A DNA stretch of 64,000 bases, from assembly GCA_030760725.1 (NCBI GenBank), contig JASWHV010000010.1, forward strand, positions 37,515,760-37,579,759, in the 5' to 3' direction. This stretch comes from Neostapfia colusana. Its lineage: Eukaryota > Streptophyta > Magnoliopsida > Poales > Poaceae. Positions 1 through 10,470 of the stretch are shown here, one piece after another; the first letter of the stretch is position 1; the number at the start of each line of letters is the position of its first letter. A program made the translations under genes and the position numbers. Under the pieces are notes generated by a model. The model was not told where the DNA came from and ran no database searches. It worked only from the letters and a program-made list of their open reading frames with translations.

Positions 1-133
1 GTGAGTTTATTCTCTAATGATCATGTTGATGGTGTTTACTTGCTCTTCAAATGTGTTCACAAAGTTTCTTCAAATGAAGTGTGTGTGTGGTGATGAATAC
101 TTTGAATATGTTCCAAAAACTCAGGCCCTTACA
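1..133 (-). repeat. B0 3' LTR, terminal 133 bp
   Basis: The bases match 47449-47581 of the right LTR, both ending in ...CTTACA (TGTAAG on the element's strand). A PPT follows immediately. The rest of this LTR lies to the left of the window. Confidence 0.92.
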
Positions 134-150
134 TTCATCCCCCCTTAAAA
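134..150 (-). other. B0 polypurine tract
   Basis: On the minus strand this reads TTTTAAGGGGGGATGAA, directly before the TG of the 3' LTR. It is the plus-strand primer site for reverse transcription and has the same form as the B1, A1, A2 and C tracts. Confidence 0.9.
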
Positions 151-203
151 GAATCTTGTCCCGAGATTATAAGGTAAAAATGAGAGAGAAGACGGTGGAA
201 AAA

Positions 204-440
204 TTACCGTATATGCGACGTGAAAAAGTCGGGGTAGTTCGCGCGAATAAATCCTTCGCTGTCCCATGTCGCTTCGTCCACGGAGTGATTACTCCATAGA
301 ACTTTGTAGAACCACAACGTACGGTTGCGTGTGGTTCGGGCCTTTTTATCAATAATCTGAACCGGTTCCTCCCGATACGTGAGATCCGGTTTCAGTTCTT
401 CTATATCCTCCAGCTGAATGGTAGTTGATAGCTTGAGACA
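204..440 (-). pseudogene. pol: B0 integrase C-terminus: chromodomain
   Basis: This is the last ~78 codons of B0 pol, ending at the TAA at 204-206. The translation shows a chromodomain: LTYREEPVQII, then FYKVLWSNHSVDEATWDSE, then NYPDFF. The W-x(n)-EATWE pattern is typical of chromodomains fused to plant Ty3/gypsy integrases, where the domain is thought to guide integration towards particular chromatin. The reading frame runs at 440 into the LTR of A1, which cut the gene here. The upstream codons resume at 36481, and the intact join can be seen in the related copy B1 (around 10705). Confidence 0.9.
436..440. repeat. Target-site duplication AGACA, left side of A1
   Basis: AGACA lies immediately left of the A1 LTR (TGTCACACCC) and again right of its other LTR at 36481-36485. 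Five bases is the usual Ty3/gypsy duplication size. In the uninterrupted B1 sequence the motif occurs once at this place (TTGAGACACTTCC). Confidence 0.95.
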
Positions 441-536
441 TGTCACACCCGGTTTCTCCGAAGAACAACCGAGTGAATACCACATGTATGCCAGGATCAT
501 TTTCTCATACATGTGATGACAAAGAGTGAAGCATCA

Positions 537-542
537 TTTATT
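537..542 (-). promoter_or_regulatory. Candidate poly(A) signal AATAAA in A LTR
   Basis: AATAAA reads on the minus strand about 97 nt before the LTR 3' end and is kept in the other A copies. If it is used, nearly the whole LTR between the TATA box and this site is the R region. Confidence 0.5.
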
Positions 543-781
543 ACAAGCCAGGTGTCGAATATAAATAAGTCTTACATAGCATACGTCTCGATGAACGATA
601 ATAAGTTCATGACATATAAATAAAACAGCAGCGGAATATTATTCTTGTGGTCTCCGTCACAAGCGTTGCCCGGGGGACTCCATGAACTTAGAATCCTTCT
701 TCGGGTCCGAAGACTTGATCATTAAACACCACCTCATCCCCTTGACCTGAGCAGCAATTTAAACCAACAAATATGCAAGGT

Positions 782-800
782 TGAGTACCGTTGGTACTCA
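782..800 (-). promoter_or_regulatory. Conserved LTR hairpin (A1 left copy)
   Basis: An eight-base perfect inverted repeat TGAGTACC / GGTACTCA with a 3-base loop; on the element strand it is preceded by CACTTGC. It is present in all A LTRs (20731-20749, 23538-23556, 32786-32804, 52406-52424) with loop changes but an unchanged stem. Related hairpins occur in B, C and D LTRs at a similar distance from the LTR end. Confidence 0.7.
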
Positions 801-1073
801 GCAAGTGTGGTAAAGTTATGTCATGCATGGCTAGAGCAAGGAGAGGTTGAACTCATGGTTAAAGCACTACGCAATTAATACATATCACCATAGCTTATTA
901 AGCACCTACATTACTACATAGGTGAAATGGTCCCAATCTCCCAACCCTTCATCACAATCAAATAACCATAACATCATTTCCAATGTTAAGCTCCCCGTTT
1001 AACATCCACAACTTCCAAAGTCATCATCCTCTAATAATGAATAAGTCCAAGCCGCTCTTGACCGTGAGAACGG

Positions 1074-1102
1074 CTGTCATGACAGTTTTGACTCTGCAGA
1101 GT
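1074..1102 (-). promoter_or_regulatory. Paired 12-nt palindromes in A LTR
   Basis: CTGTCATGACAG (1074-1085) and ACTCTGCAGAGT (1091-1102) are each perfect palindromes, five bases apart. The surrounding ~180 bp resembles a block in the C LTR (about 60670-60850). Its function is unknown; RNA dimerisation or a protein-binding site are possibilities. Confidence 0.6.
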
Positions 1103-3436
1103 TTGCACCACTGTACCCTCATGTAGTGATTTCATCCCCCGTTGCCGGGTGGACTAAAAGAACCTCCATTATGCCAGTGGCTACGAACCACATTCACACT
1201 TTCCAGGTGTGTAGCCAGGAGATCACTACGAAGCCTTTACAAAGTGATTTCCGACGAGCGTGGGCCCACTGAGGTTTCACCCCTAACAGCATACAAGAGG
1301 CTCCAACCTCGCTGCAGTGGCCCCTTCTTGAGCCTTGCGGTTCATATGGTAGTCCAGCTGACACCTATTCCCCGCACCATCCAACACACCCATACTACGC
1401 CGGGGATACACCTAATTAATTGGCCAAGCTGCCCCATCTCAGCATGTGGTTGGCACGGTAAAGCCAGGTTACATGCTCCATGAACCGGTCCTTAGGATCC
1501 AGGCAAGTACTAAACACAAACCTGAGCCTCGTGCACCCAGCACCAACCAAATCATCCAACTTGCCTCGATCCCTACCTTATCTCATTCAAGAGTAAGGTA
1601 AATAAATTGATGATCTCATATCCCAATTATCCCATTCTAAGCATGGCTAAGCATAAGCATAATAATAAATGACATGATAAAATAAATCCCAACCCAAGCT
1701 ACAAGGAAAAAAGGTAATGCAATTCTAGGGAAACTTCCTAGCATGGGTTTCATATTTCAATTGACAATGCAAACAATTCTATCTACACATCCTAGTATAG
1801 GATCAAAGTGGTCAAGGACACTTTCCTTCTTCCTGCTGCTCTAGGAATGGATAGTCCAGATCTTGGAAGGGAAGAACTTGCTCTGGGGCAGGTTCTACTC
1901 ATGCCAACACACATAGCAAAAGAAAACAACAATCCATAAGACATAGTTCACACTTTCACTCCACACATACATACATATGATAGTCATTCACATTTCTAAG
2001 TGTTGTGGTTACTCTAGATGTGTTGATTTTTAGCCTACATGCACTTTTAAACATATGTATATAATTTCTAACTTTTGTATTCAGATTTCTGTTTGCACAC
2101 TATATATGAATTTCCAATTTAAACAAATTCTTTTATACACTCTTTAGCTACCAAGTTTGCATGGAAGGTAATTTCTTACTTCAAATGGGTTTTCAGATCT
2201 TCTACCAATCCTAAACTGATGTCTTTGGATTTGGAGACTTCATTTATCATTTTCTAGTCATGCACACCTATTTTCCTATATTTTCCAGATTTATTTTCTA
2301 TGACAAAAAGTAAATTTTAATATTAAATAGTAGGGCATATCATCTAAACAGAATAGGTTCTGATCTAAAATATTAAATAATATATTTTGGAACTTCTCTT
2401 CTGATGTGAACTAATTTAAATTTATTTTACCAATTTTCAAAATTATTTCCTAGCCTAAAATATGTTTCTATAACTAATAAATATGAACAATTAACTAGAC
2501 AGTTTCATTTCAGCTTAAAATCTATTTCTAACTTATTCTAAAGTTTTCCAAGTGCTAGGAGAGTTTAAATTTGAATTTACAATGTGTTTGCCTCACCTTT
2601 TAAATTTTAAATCCTAATCACATATTCAAATTCCTAAATTTAATATCATATAGGGTTAAAAAGGTAAACTCACCCCACTACAGGGTCTATTATATTATTT
2701 CATAAATTTCAAGGGGTCTAACTACACATAACAGAGGAGTTTTCCTAATTTTTATTAAGTCCAGGGGCTAAAACTGATTTTTAAATGAATTTACATGAAT
2801 TTCTGAAGTTCCAGGGGCTAGATCAGAAGTTTCCGGGGCTAGCTCGTGTTTTCCGAGATCCCCAGGGGTAGCGCGTAAGAATCCCGGCCTTTATAATGCG
2901 GGGCTGATGTGAACCGTCCGATTTAAAATAGACGGCTGAGATTAGATCGCCGAACCGGTACGCGGGGGTTTTATTTCTACCGTGCGATTTAAAATAGATG
3001 ACGCACAAGCGGCCACGTCGTCCTGACCGTGCGCGGGCGGCGCTGCCCAGCGGTGTGCGGCGGCGGGAGGCGGCGATCTCGCCGGAAAACTTTGGATCTT
3101 CGTCTATTCTTCCTAAAACTGGGATTTCATGGCATGGATCGGTAGCGGGGAGGTCGGGGATCTCAACTCGGGGTTTTTCTTGAGCTCGGAGGTCCTGGAA
3201 GGCGGTCGGCGACGAGGTTCGAGATGGAATCGATGCGGTGCTCGTCGGAGCTGTGCCTAGAGCGCAAACCACCGAGTCTTCTGCACCTGCGTGATTCCCC
3301 AGAGGCGGTGGAACACGATCGGCGCGTTAGATCGGAAAATCCGAGCAGAGATCGAGAGAAAACTGTGATCGGAGCTTTGGTTCTCACCGGGAGGAAAAAC
3401 AGCCGATCCTGGGGGAAAAACGGGGCGATGCCGGTG

Positions 3437-3445
3437 TTTTTATAG
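3437..3445 (-). promoter_or_regulatory. A LTR TATA box
   Basis: CTATAAAAA reads on the minus strand, about 390 bp inside the LTR. The same motif is at 26228-26236, 35461-35469 and 36075-36083. It is the best promoter candidate for the element and implies a short U3. Confidence 0.65.
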
Positions 3446-3829
3446 ACGGGGGAGGGCGGCGTGTCTGTTTAGATCGAGCCGGAGTCGTCCCGGAACGGGA
3501 GTCGGGCTGGGGACGTGGATTTCCGGAGTCGGTTGCGATCGGGCGCGCGCGGAGCAGTCTGGTTGTTGGCGCGAGCGGGAGGTGAGGGATGACACGCGGG
3601 TCCCGTGTGTCAGTGAGAGAGAGCGGGGAGCGCGTGGCTGCGGGCTGGTGCGGGGGCGGGTGGGCCGGCTGGTCGGTTTTGGCCCACTGGCCGGGGGTTT
3701 TGTTTTTTTTCTTTTTCTTTTCAGTTTTGAGTTGAATTTGAATTTCAATTTGAATTTGAATTTCTGCACCACATGCAATACGTCCAAAATTTTTTAAATT
3801 CCCCTCTTAACAGGTTTTGGGGTGTTACA

Positions 3830-3849
3830 GATCTACCCCCCTTAAAAGA
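3830..3849 (-). other. A1 polypurine tract
   Basis: On the minus strand CTTTTAAGGGGGGTAGATC abuts the LTR start. It matches the A2 tract at 26634-26653. Confidence 0.92.
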
Positions 3850-3874
3850 AATCTCGTCCTCGAGATTGGTGGTT

Positions 3875-6359
3875 CTAGGAAAACAATTCTGGAAACTGTG
3901 CCTTAAGCTCGTCTTCTCGCTCCCATGTGGCTTCCTCTTCCCAGTGATGCTTCCACTGCACCTTGCACATCCGGATTCTTTTATTTCTTGTGAGGCGTTC
4001 CATTGTCTCCAAGATCTTGAATGGTTGCTCAGCATAAGACAGATCCTCAGCTACGTCAACCTCATTCATGGGTAACATCTCTTCAGGCGTCCTCAGACAT
4101 TTCTTGAGCTGTGACACATGGAATACATCGTGCACATCCGATAGGCGAGCCGGTAGTTCTAGTTGATATGCCACTTCGCCTTTTCTCTCCAGAACTTGAA
4201 AGGGTCCGATGTATCGGGGTGATAACTTCCCTTTCACCTTGAACCGACGAAGTCCTCGGATAGGGGACACCTTGAGATAGACATAGTCTCCCACATTGAA
4301 AACGAGCTCTCTTCTCCGTACATCGGCATAGCTCTTTTGTCGTGTCTGTGCTATCCTCAAATTGTTGCGGATTTCCCTCACTTTCGCATCGGCTTCTTGT
4401 AGTACTTTGGGCCCAAACACTTTACTTTCCCCTGTTTGGTTCCAAAATAGGGGAGTTCTGCACTTCCTCCCATACAAAGCCTCAACTGGTGACATCTTCA
4501 TACTAGCCTAATAGCTGTTGTTATAGGAGAACTCCGCATACGGTAAGTTCTTATCCCAACTCCGATTGTTTTTGAGTGCACACGCTCTCAACATATCCTC
4601 AAGGATCTGATTGATTGTTTTCGTCTGCCCGTCAGTTTGGGGATGATAGGCAGTACTAAAATTCAGATGGGTTCCCATGGTTTCATGCAGCTTCTGCCAG
4701 AACCTTGAGGTGAACTGTGTCCCTTGATCTGACACTATCTTCTTTGGCACTCCATGGTAACACGCGATCCTTGAAATGTACAACTGCTCCAATTTGGATC
4801 CGCTGTAGCTTTCTTTCACGGGGATGAAATGAGCTACCTTGGTTAGCCTCTCGATGATGACCCATATCGAATCATATCCTGATTGGGTCCTAGGCAATCC
4901 CGCTATGAAATCCATATCGATTTCTTCCCATTTCCATTCAGGCACTTTGAGGGGTTGCAATAATCCCGTGGGTCGTTGATGTTCTGCTTTCACCAACTGA
5001 CATGTGTCACATATGGAAACATGTTCCGCGACATCGCGCTTCATGCCATACCACCAATACCTGCTCTTGAGGTCATGGTACATCTTCGTACTCCCAGGAT
5101 GAATGGAATAGTCGGAATCATGAGCCTCCATCAAAATCAATTAACGGATCTCCTTCACTTCAGGCACACAGATTCTTTTCCCGTGCCACACCGTACCTTG
5201 TTCATCCTCTCTGAAACCAGGGGCTCTATTATCCTTGATGAGTTGTCAGATTTCTTGTATCTTCTCATCATTCTTTTGACCATCGCGTATGTCTTGTTCT
5301 AATGTGGAGTCTACTTCCATGGCGATGGCTTCACCACTATTCACCAGGCATAGATTGAGTCTTATAACATCATCCTTCAATTCCGCAGGCATGTCCTTCA
5401 AGCTCAACCTATTGACCTGCACTTTCCGGCTTAAAGCATCTGCCATGACGTTCGCTTTCCCAGGATGATAGTTGATGCCTACATCAAAGTCGTTGTTCAG
5501 CTCTAACCATCTCCTTTGTCTGAGGTTGAGATCTGGCTGTGTGAAAATGTACTTTAAGCTCTTATGATCCGTATATATCTCTGTCTTCTTCCGGAGCTGC
5601 CGGGACGCATAAGCCACGACATGCCCCTCTTGCATGAGAACACATCCCAACCCATTTCCAGAGGCATCGCAGTACACCGAAAAGTTTTTCTGCATATCTG
5701 GCATAACTAGCACTGGGGCTGTTGTCAATCTTTTCTTTAGCTCTTGAAAACTCGTCTCGCACTGCGGCGTCCATGTGAAAGTGATTCGTTTCTCCAACAG
5801 TTTGGTGAGGGGTCTTGAGATCTTGGAGAAAACCTCAATAAACCGTCTATAATACCCACCAATCCTAAGAAGCTTCGAACTTCCCCGACATTCTCAGGGG
5901 TCTTCCACTTCTGTACATCCTCGATCTTGGCGGGGTCTACGGAGATTCCTCCCTCCGAGATTATATGTCCTAAGAAGGGAACTCTCTTCAGCCAGAATTC
6001 ACACTTGCTCAGCTTGGCATATAGTTGGTGTTCTCTCAGCTTCTGCAACACCAACCTTAGATGTTTCTCATGTTCTTCTTCATCTTTGGAGAAGACGAGA
6101 ATGTCATCTATGAAAACCACCACAAATTTGTCCAGATACTCCATGAATACCTTGTTCATAAGATACATGAAGTATGTCGGGGCATTAGTTAGCCCGAAAG
6201 GCATGACGGTGTATTCATACAGTCCGTACCGAGATATGAAAGCTGTCTTTGGACTATCAGTTTGCCTTATCTTAAGTTGGTGGTATCCCAACCTGAGATC
6301 AATTTTCGAGAACACACAAGCTCCCCTCAACTGATCAAACAAGTCTTCAATGCGGGGTA
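3875..6359 (-). pseudogene. pol: A1 pol fragment: RT (part), RNase H, integrase, chromodomain
   Basis: Read right to left, the fragment holds the RT palm from PRIEDLFDQ, with FSKIDLRLGYHQ and the FVVVFIDDIL active site, then a frameshift near 5840. RNase H (CDASGNGLGC) follows, then the integrase HHCC zinc finger, the catalytic core (DMDF, VSDQG), the GPF/Y motif (IGPFQVLERKG) and a chromodomain ending FPELFS. The defects are as follows. There are nonsense codons near 4505, 5141 and 5245. The third integrase catalytic residue is changed, GQTE becoming GQTK. About 30 codons are missing from RNase H near 5590, including the ELAAVV segment. Element B1 truncates RT at 6359. The gene is dead, but the domain order is clear. 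Confidence 0.92.
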
Positions 6360-9300
6360 TGACACGACACCAAAGGTCTTGTCGAGCCAGGATCACGCTG
6401 AGGGGTGCTGCGTTGCACAGCACTGGATAACACACGTCAAAGGTACAAAGCGGAAGCGAAATTTTATTACATAAACAAGTTTATGAACATGTTTACATCA
6501 AAATAGTTCCAGTCTACACTCACGGGCATAGACTACGCATCAAGTCCATGTTCAGCCCTTGAACGTGTCCTTGCTAGCACACACGCACACTAACTCTGCG
6601 GCGTGCCCGACTCCCACTCGACGGGGTTCCCCTCCTCGGGTTCCGTCTCCTCTTCGGGAGTCCCTTCCTCATAGTACCCTGCAAAAGCTTCAAACACAAG
6701 CAGTGAGCACGAAGGCTCAGCAAGTCTGACCCGTCTCACCTAAACATCGAACTTCTAAATGAGGGGTGGTGGGTTACATTGAGGTAAAAATCATTTGCAA
6801 TGACTCGCCTAATTAGTAGAACCTTACTTTCAAGTTTTAGCAGCAGGTTGTGGAGAACCTTACGCTAAGGTACATGAAAGAGCCGCAATAAAACAAGAAA
6901 CACATTTCTCTCATGTACTTTGCCCAAAGTTGAAATGAACTTTAGTTAGCTCTAAACTACAGCAAGTCATTAGCAATCAAGTCCATCTTTGAATCAGCAA
7001 CATTTTAACATGTAACTAGCCTGTTCTTTCTACGTCATGGTACAGTGAACAAGTGGTACTCACTGACCGCGAGGGACGGTGATTATAATCGATTTACACC
7101 TGCAGGGTTACCCGAACAACCCGTCACGTACTCCCGTACTCGATGTTGCCTACAACAACCATCACGGACGCCGTACGCAACTACCTTTCACCCGTTAGCC
7201 AAATGTTGAACCGGTCCAATCGTCCCGAGCAAGAGGTCTCTGCACGCGCATCTCAGTGCCGCCAGCCGATTTACACCTCGAGCTCTCAACCTACCCTCTG
7301 AACGACCAGCTATGCCTCAACACCCAGCTACCCGAGTTACATCAGTTTCCCGGTTCCCATATAGCCGGTAGGTCTTCGGTACTGTTCGAGCTTGTTCAAC
7401 AGGCCCGCACACGGCTCGGTCCTCAATCGACACTGTGGAGCTACAGCACACAGGCCCCAAAGTCCTGTTGCCCTTACCCTCCGCTTGGTCTCATTTTCTT
7501 GCCATGTGTTTCATGTGCTATCACTACCCGAGTCGAGTGCCTCTAACCTATGCTCGCGAGTAGTTCCAACTACTCGACTTGTACCGAGTCCTACTCTATC
7601 TTAGCAATGCAGTGGCTAACGAGGTTTTCATCCTAATCCCAACCCATGGCTTTCTGGGCTATGCACTTGGGTTTCCAAACAAGACTCTAATGCAAGGAAC
7701 AATAGTATTCATGTATGTGCTCAAAACAATAAAAATTTGTAAAAGGTTAATGCAAACCGGAGCTTGCCTTGCTGCTCTTGGTCGTAGGCTAGCTGCTCCT
7801 CCGTAGTAACGAAGTCTAGGACTTCGGGTTCCTCCTCGACCTTAGCGACTACATGATAGAAGCAATACATGTATTAATTTAAATGCAGTTGTATTAACTT
7901 TTAACTTATGAAGTCTACAACTCTTACTAGACAAGCCCAATGACTGTGAAATTTTTACTGTGGCTTGGTTACAACCTAAACAGAGACTTGGTCAAGTTTT
8001 AGTTGCAGCAAAGCTCATTTGAGCCCTCCACAATTAATCATGTACTTGACCTTAATTGAAGGCTTTTAGGGTGTTCTAAGGATTTTCATGAAACAAACTA
8101 TGACTTTCTGAAATCTAGATTTTTAGAGGGTTCTAATGGAGTTGGTCTCACTTAATCTGAATGTTCCTAACTATAGATATGAGCTAAACAATTTCAGAGA
8201 AAATTCTGAAAATGTTTCTGAACATTTTCTATTTTCTCTGGAACAGTTTCACTAATCACGTCATTAGGTGGATCAAATTAGCTCAAATGGGTCTGAAATT
8301 TTTATGGTAGTTCAGGGATATTTTGGTGAACATCCCAGCAAAATTTCAGGATTTTCATCCAAAGGATTCTCCAGTTAAAATTCCTAACAGTTTAAATTTT
8401 GAGGAATTAATTCTGGAGAATAAGGGTTTTCATGAAGTGAAACTTGATTTGCTGGAAAGTGCTCAGAGAGCTGAATCCAACAAAATTTGGTTCACTCGAT
8501 TTGGAGCTTTCTAGCCAAAGTTATGAGGACTTGAAGTTTGGAAGAATTCTGAAAATCGGGGGAAAAAGTTTAAACTCTCGGGGGTCCGCGGGGACACGTG
8601 TCGAGCGCGGAGGTGTCCGGCACACTGAGGCCCACAGGGTATTTGCTCGCCAGCACACCAGATAGCGGCCGCAGCCCGATCTCGATTTAAAATATCTCCC
8701 GCTGACAGCTGGGGTCCACCCCTTCGTCAACCTCCCGCTGCCCGCGTTCTGCCGCCGAGGAACTTCGCCGGTAAGCTCGCCGCCGGCTTCTGTAAAGCTC
8801 CAAACTTCACGATTCTGGCCGCCCCTGCCTACTTCCACTCGGGGAACAGGATTCTGGGGTCAGCTCGTCATGACAACGGCCGCCACCTGGTCGGCGATGA
8901 GCCGCAGCCTCGGGAGAATTCGGTCGCGTTGTCCACCCTCCCTAGCACCTCCCCCGATCAAGCTAAGGGTCTTCGAGCATCAGTGGACCATAGGAAAGGT
9001 CGACATGAGCTCTACGGAGCTCGGGAAGGGCTGTGTTGGGCTGTCACCGTGCGACCTAGGCCGGAAATCGGGATTTCTACTAAAACTCGAAGAACAGTGG
9101 TCTCCCTCCATGGTTCCTGCTCCTATGGACCCGCACGGGCTACTAGAAGTGATTCCCTCCATGAGAGTATGAGTGATGTAGTGTGGCTTACGAATTTCTC
9201 GGATCGGTACCGACCTCATTTTTGCACACCGTCGCGAAAATATGAAATTCCGTCCGGAGCAGTGCTTGTCACGCCGCCGGAGCTTGCGGAAATGAAAGAG

Positions 9301-10401
9301 GGGTTGGAGGCGAACCTCTTTGCTGTTCACAGCTCCGTGAACGGTGGGCTGTGGTAGCCGGAAGGATGGTTCCTGCAGCGGCAGCTTGAGCTGAACCGGC
9401 AGAGACAAGATCGCCGCGGTGGAGCTCGGGGAAGACCGCGCAGGGTCTGGAACCGATGCGAAGGTGTCGAAGATGGCTTGGCGCACCCGGTGCTGGTCTC
9501 AGATTGCCGAAAGGGTCACTGGATCGGCCGGGCAATGAGGAACCGAACGTTCACTCGGGCGGCGAGGTGCTTCGGCTTTTTGGGTGGAAGTGCGACGAGG
9601 ATGCGGTGGAAGGCGCCGGTGACCACTCGGGCGGGTAGATAAAGACCTAGAGAGTCGGATCCGCGGCTGAGATCGGCAAGCATCTGGTGGCTTCACCGTT
9701 TCTTTGCCGTGGCGGCTGCTGCAGCGTGCGCGGTTACCCGAGCTGAGCTCTCAGTTGGTTTCTTTTGTTTCAGTGGCTGACATGTGGGTCCCACCTGGGG
9801 TTTTAACCTCTGAAATTCACTCCTAATCACTGTTGTAAACTGTGAGCCCCAAAATACCCATGGTGATTCAAATTATTCACCCATGAGCCATTTGAATTGA
9901 GTAGGATTCAAATTGTGTTTGGTTTGAATGAATTTCAGCACATGTTCAGTTTGAAATTCAAATAAAGTTTGAATTTGCCCCACTTAGCTCATGTCAAGAT
10001 CAACTCCAAATGGAGTGAAAATTGGTGTGTGAGCTCACAAAAATGTGCTGAACAAGAATCTGCCTCCCACTTTTAAATTCATGGGATAAAAACAGTTTGA
10101 ATTTGAATATGGTTTCAAACTGCCCTCTTTCTAACTATACCCAAAATGACCTCAAAAAGGTTTTCAATTTGGGTGAAACTTGGCATGGACATCCTTAGCA
10201 ATGTGTAGGAGTTTTCATATGTCCAGTCTACCTATATCACATGTGGGAAATACCACTTTTGCAATATGTGAGTTTGTTCTCTAATGAGCATGTTGATGGT
10301 GGTTACTTGCTCTTCATTTGTGTTCATCAACTTTCCTCAAATGAGGTGTGTGGTATGGTGATGAACACTTCATCTATGTGTCAAAAACTGAGGCCCTTAC
10401 A
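6360..10401 (-). repeat. B1 3' LTR, complete (4042 bp)
   Basis: On the element strand it starts TGTAAG and ends GTGTCA. Its partner starts at 17433 and the B0 copy is 43544-47581. In the plus-strand direction from 6360 it contains AATAAA on the minus strand (6463-6468), a CTTGCTGAG-type hairpin (6704-6719), a stem-loop CGAGTAGTT-CC-AACTACTCG (7557-7576), an AT-rich stretch (7860-8560), a GC-rich stretch (8570-9720) and an AT-rich end. I could not place a convincing TATA box. Short open frames such as 8521-8838 are not conserved in B0, so I do not call genes. Confidence 0.94.
6704..6719 (-). promoter_or_regulatory. Conserved LTR hairpin (B1 left copy)
   Basis: TGAGC, six bases, GCTCA; on the element strand it follows ACTTGC. 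Copies are at 17777-17792 and 43888-43903. It corresponds in position and flanking motif to the A, C and D hairpins, with a different but still paired stem. Confidence 0.6.
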
Positions 10402-10419
10402 TTCCTCCCCCCTTAAAAG
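10402..10419 (-). other. B1 polypurine tract
   Basis: On the minus strand CTTTTAAGGGGGGAGGAA lies directly before the 3' LTR. Confidence 0.92.
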
Positions 10420-10470
10420 AATCTCGTCCCGAGATTATAAGGTGAAAATGAGAGAGAGGACGGTGGAAAA

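Larger units (their letters stand above)
441..3829 (-). repeat. A1 3' LTR, complete (3389 bp)
   Basis: On the element strand it begins TGTAACACCCC and ends CCGGGTGTGACA. In transcription order it holds an A/T- and pyrimidine-rich start with GAATTT-type repeats (around 3700-3770), a TATA box (3437-3445), a GC-rich stretch (about 2990-3680), a long AT-rich stretch, a pair of palindromes (1074-1102), the CTTGCTGAG hairpin (782-800) and AATAAA (537-542). Open frames on the opposite strand, such as 1142-1483, recur only because the LTR itself is repeated; I do not read them as genes. Confidence 0.95.

Noticed and set aside
1142..1483. Plus-strand open frame MPGGLKEPP..., repeated at 33146-33487
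   Set aside because: It is antisense within the A LTR and recurs only because the LTR is repeated. It overlaps the palindrome/hairpin block and has no recognisable domain.
5927..6334. Plus-strand frame opposite RT (also 28811-29218 and 48511-48840)
   Set aside because: It is a shadow of the conserved RT coding sequence on the other strand.
8980..9486. 168-codon minus-strand frame in the B1 LTR
   Set aside because: The second B1 LTR breaks it into shorter frames, and B0 keeps only a short similar end. There is no domain and the position is inside the LTR.
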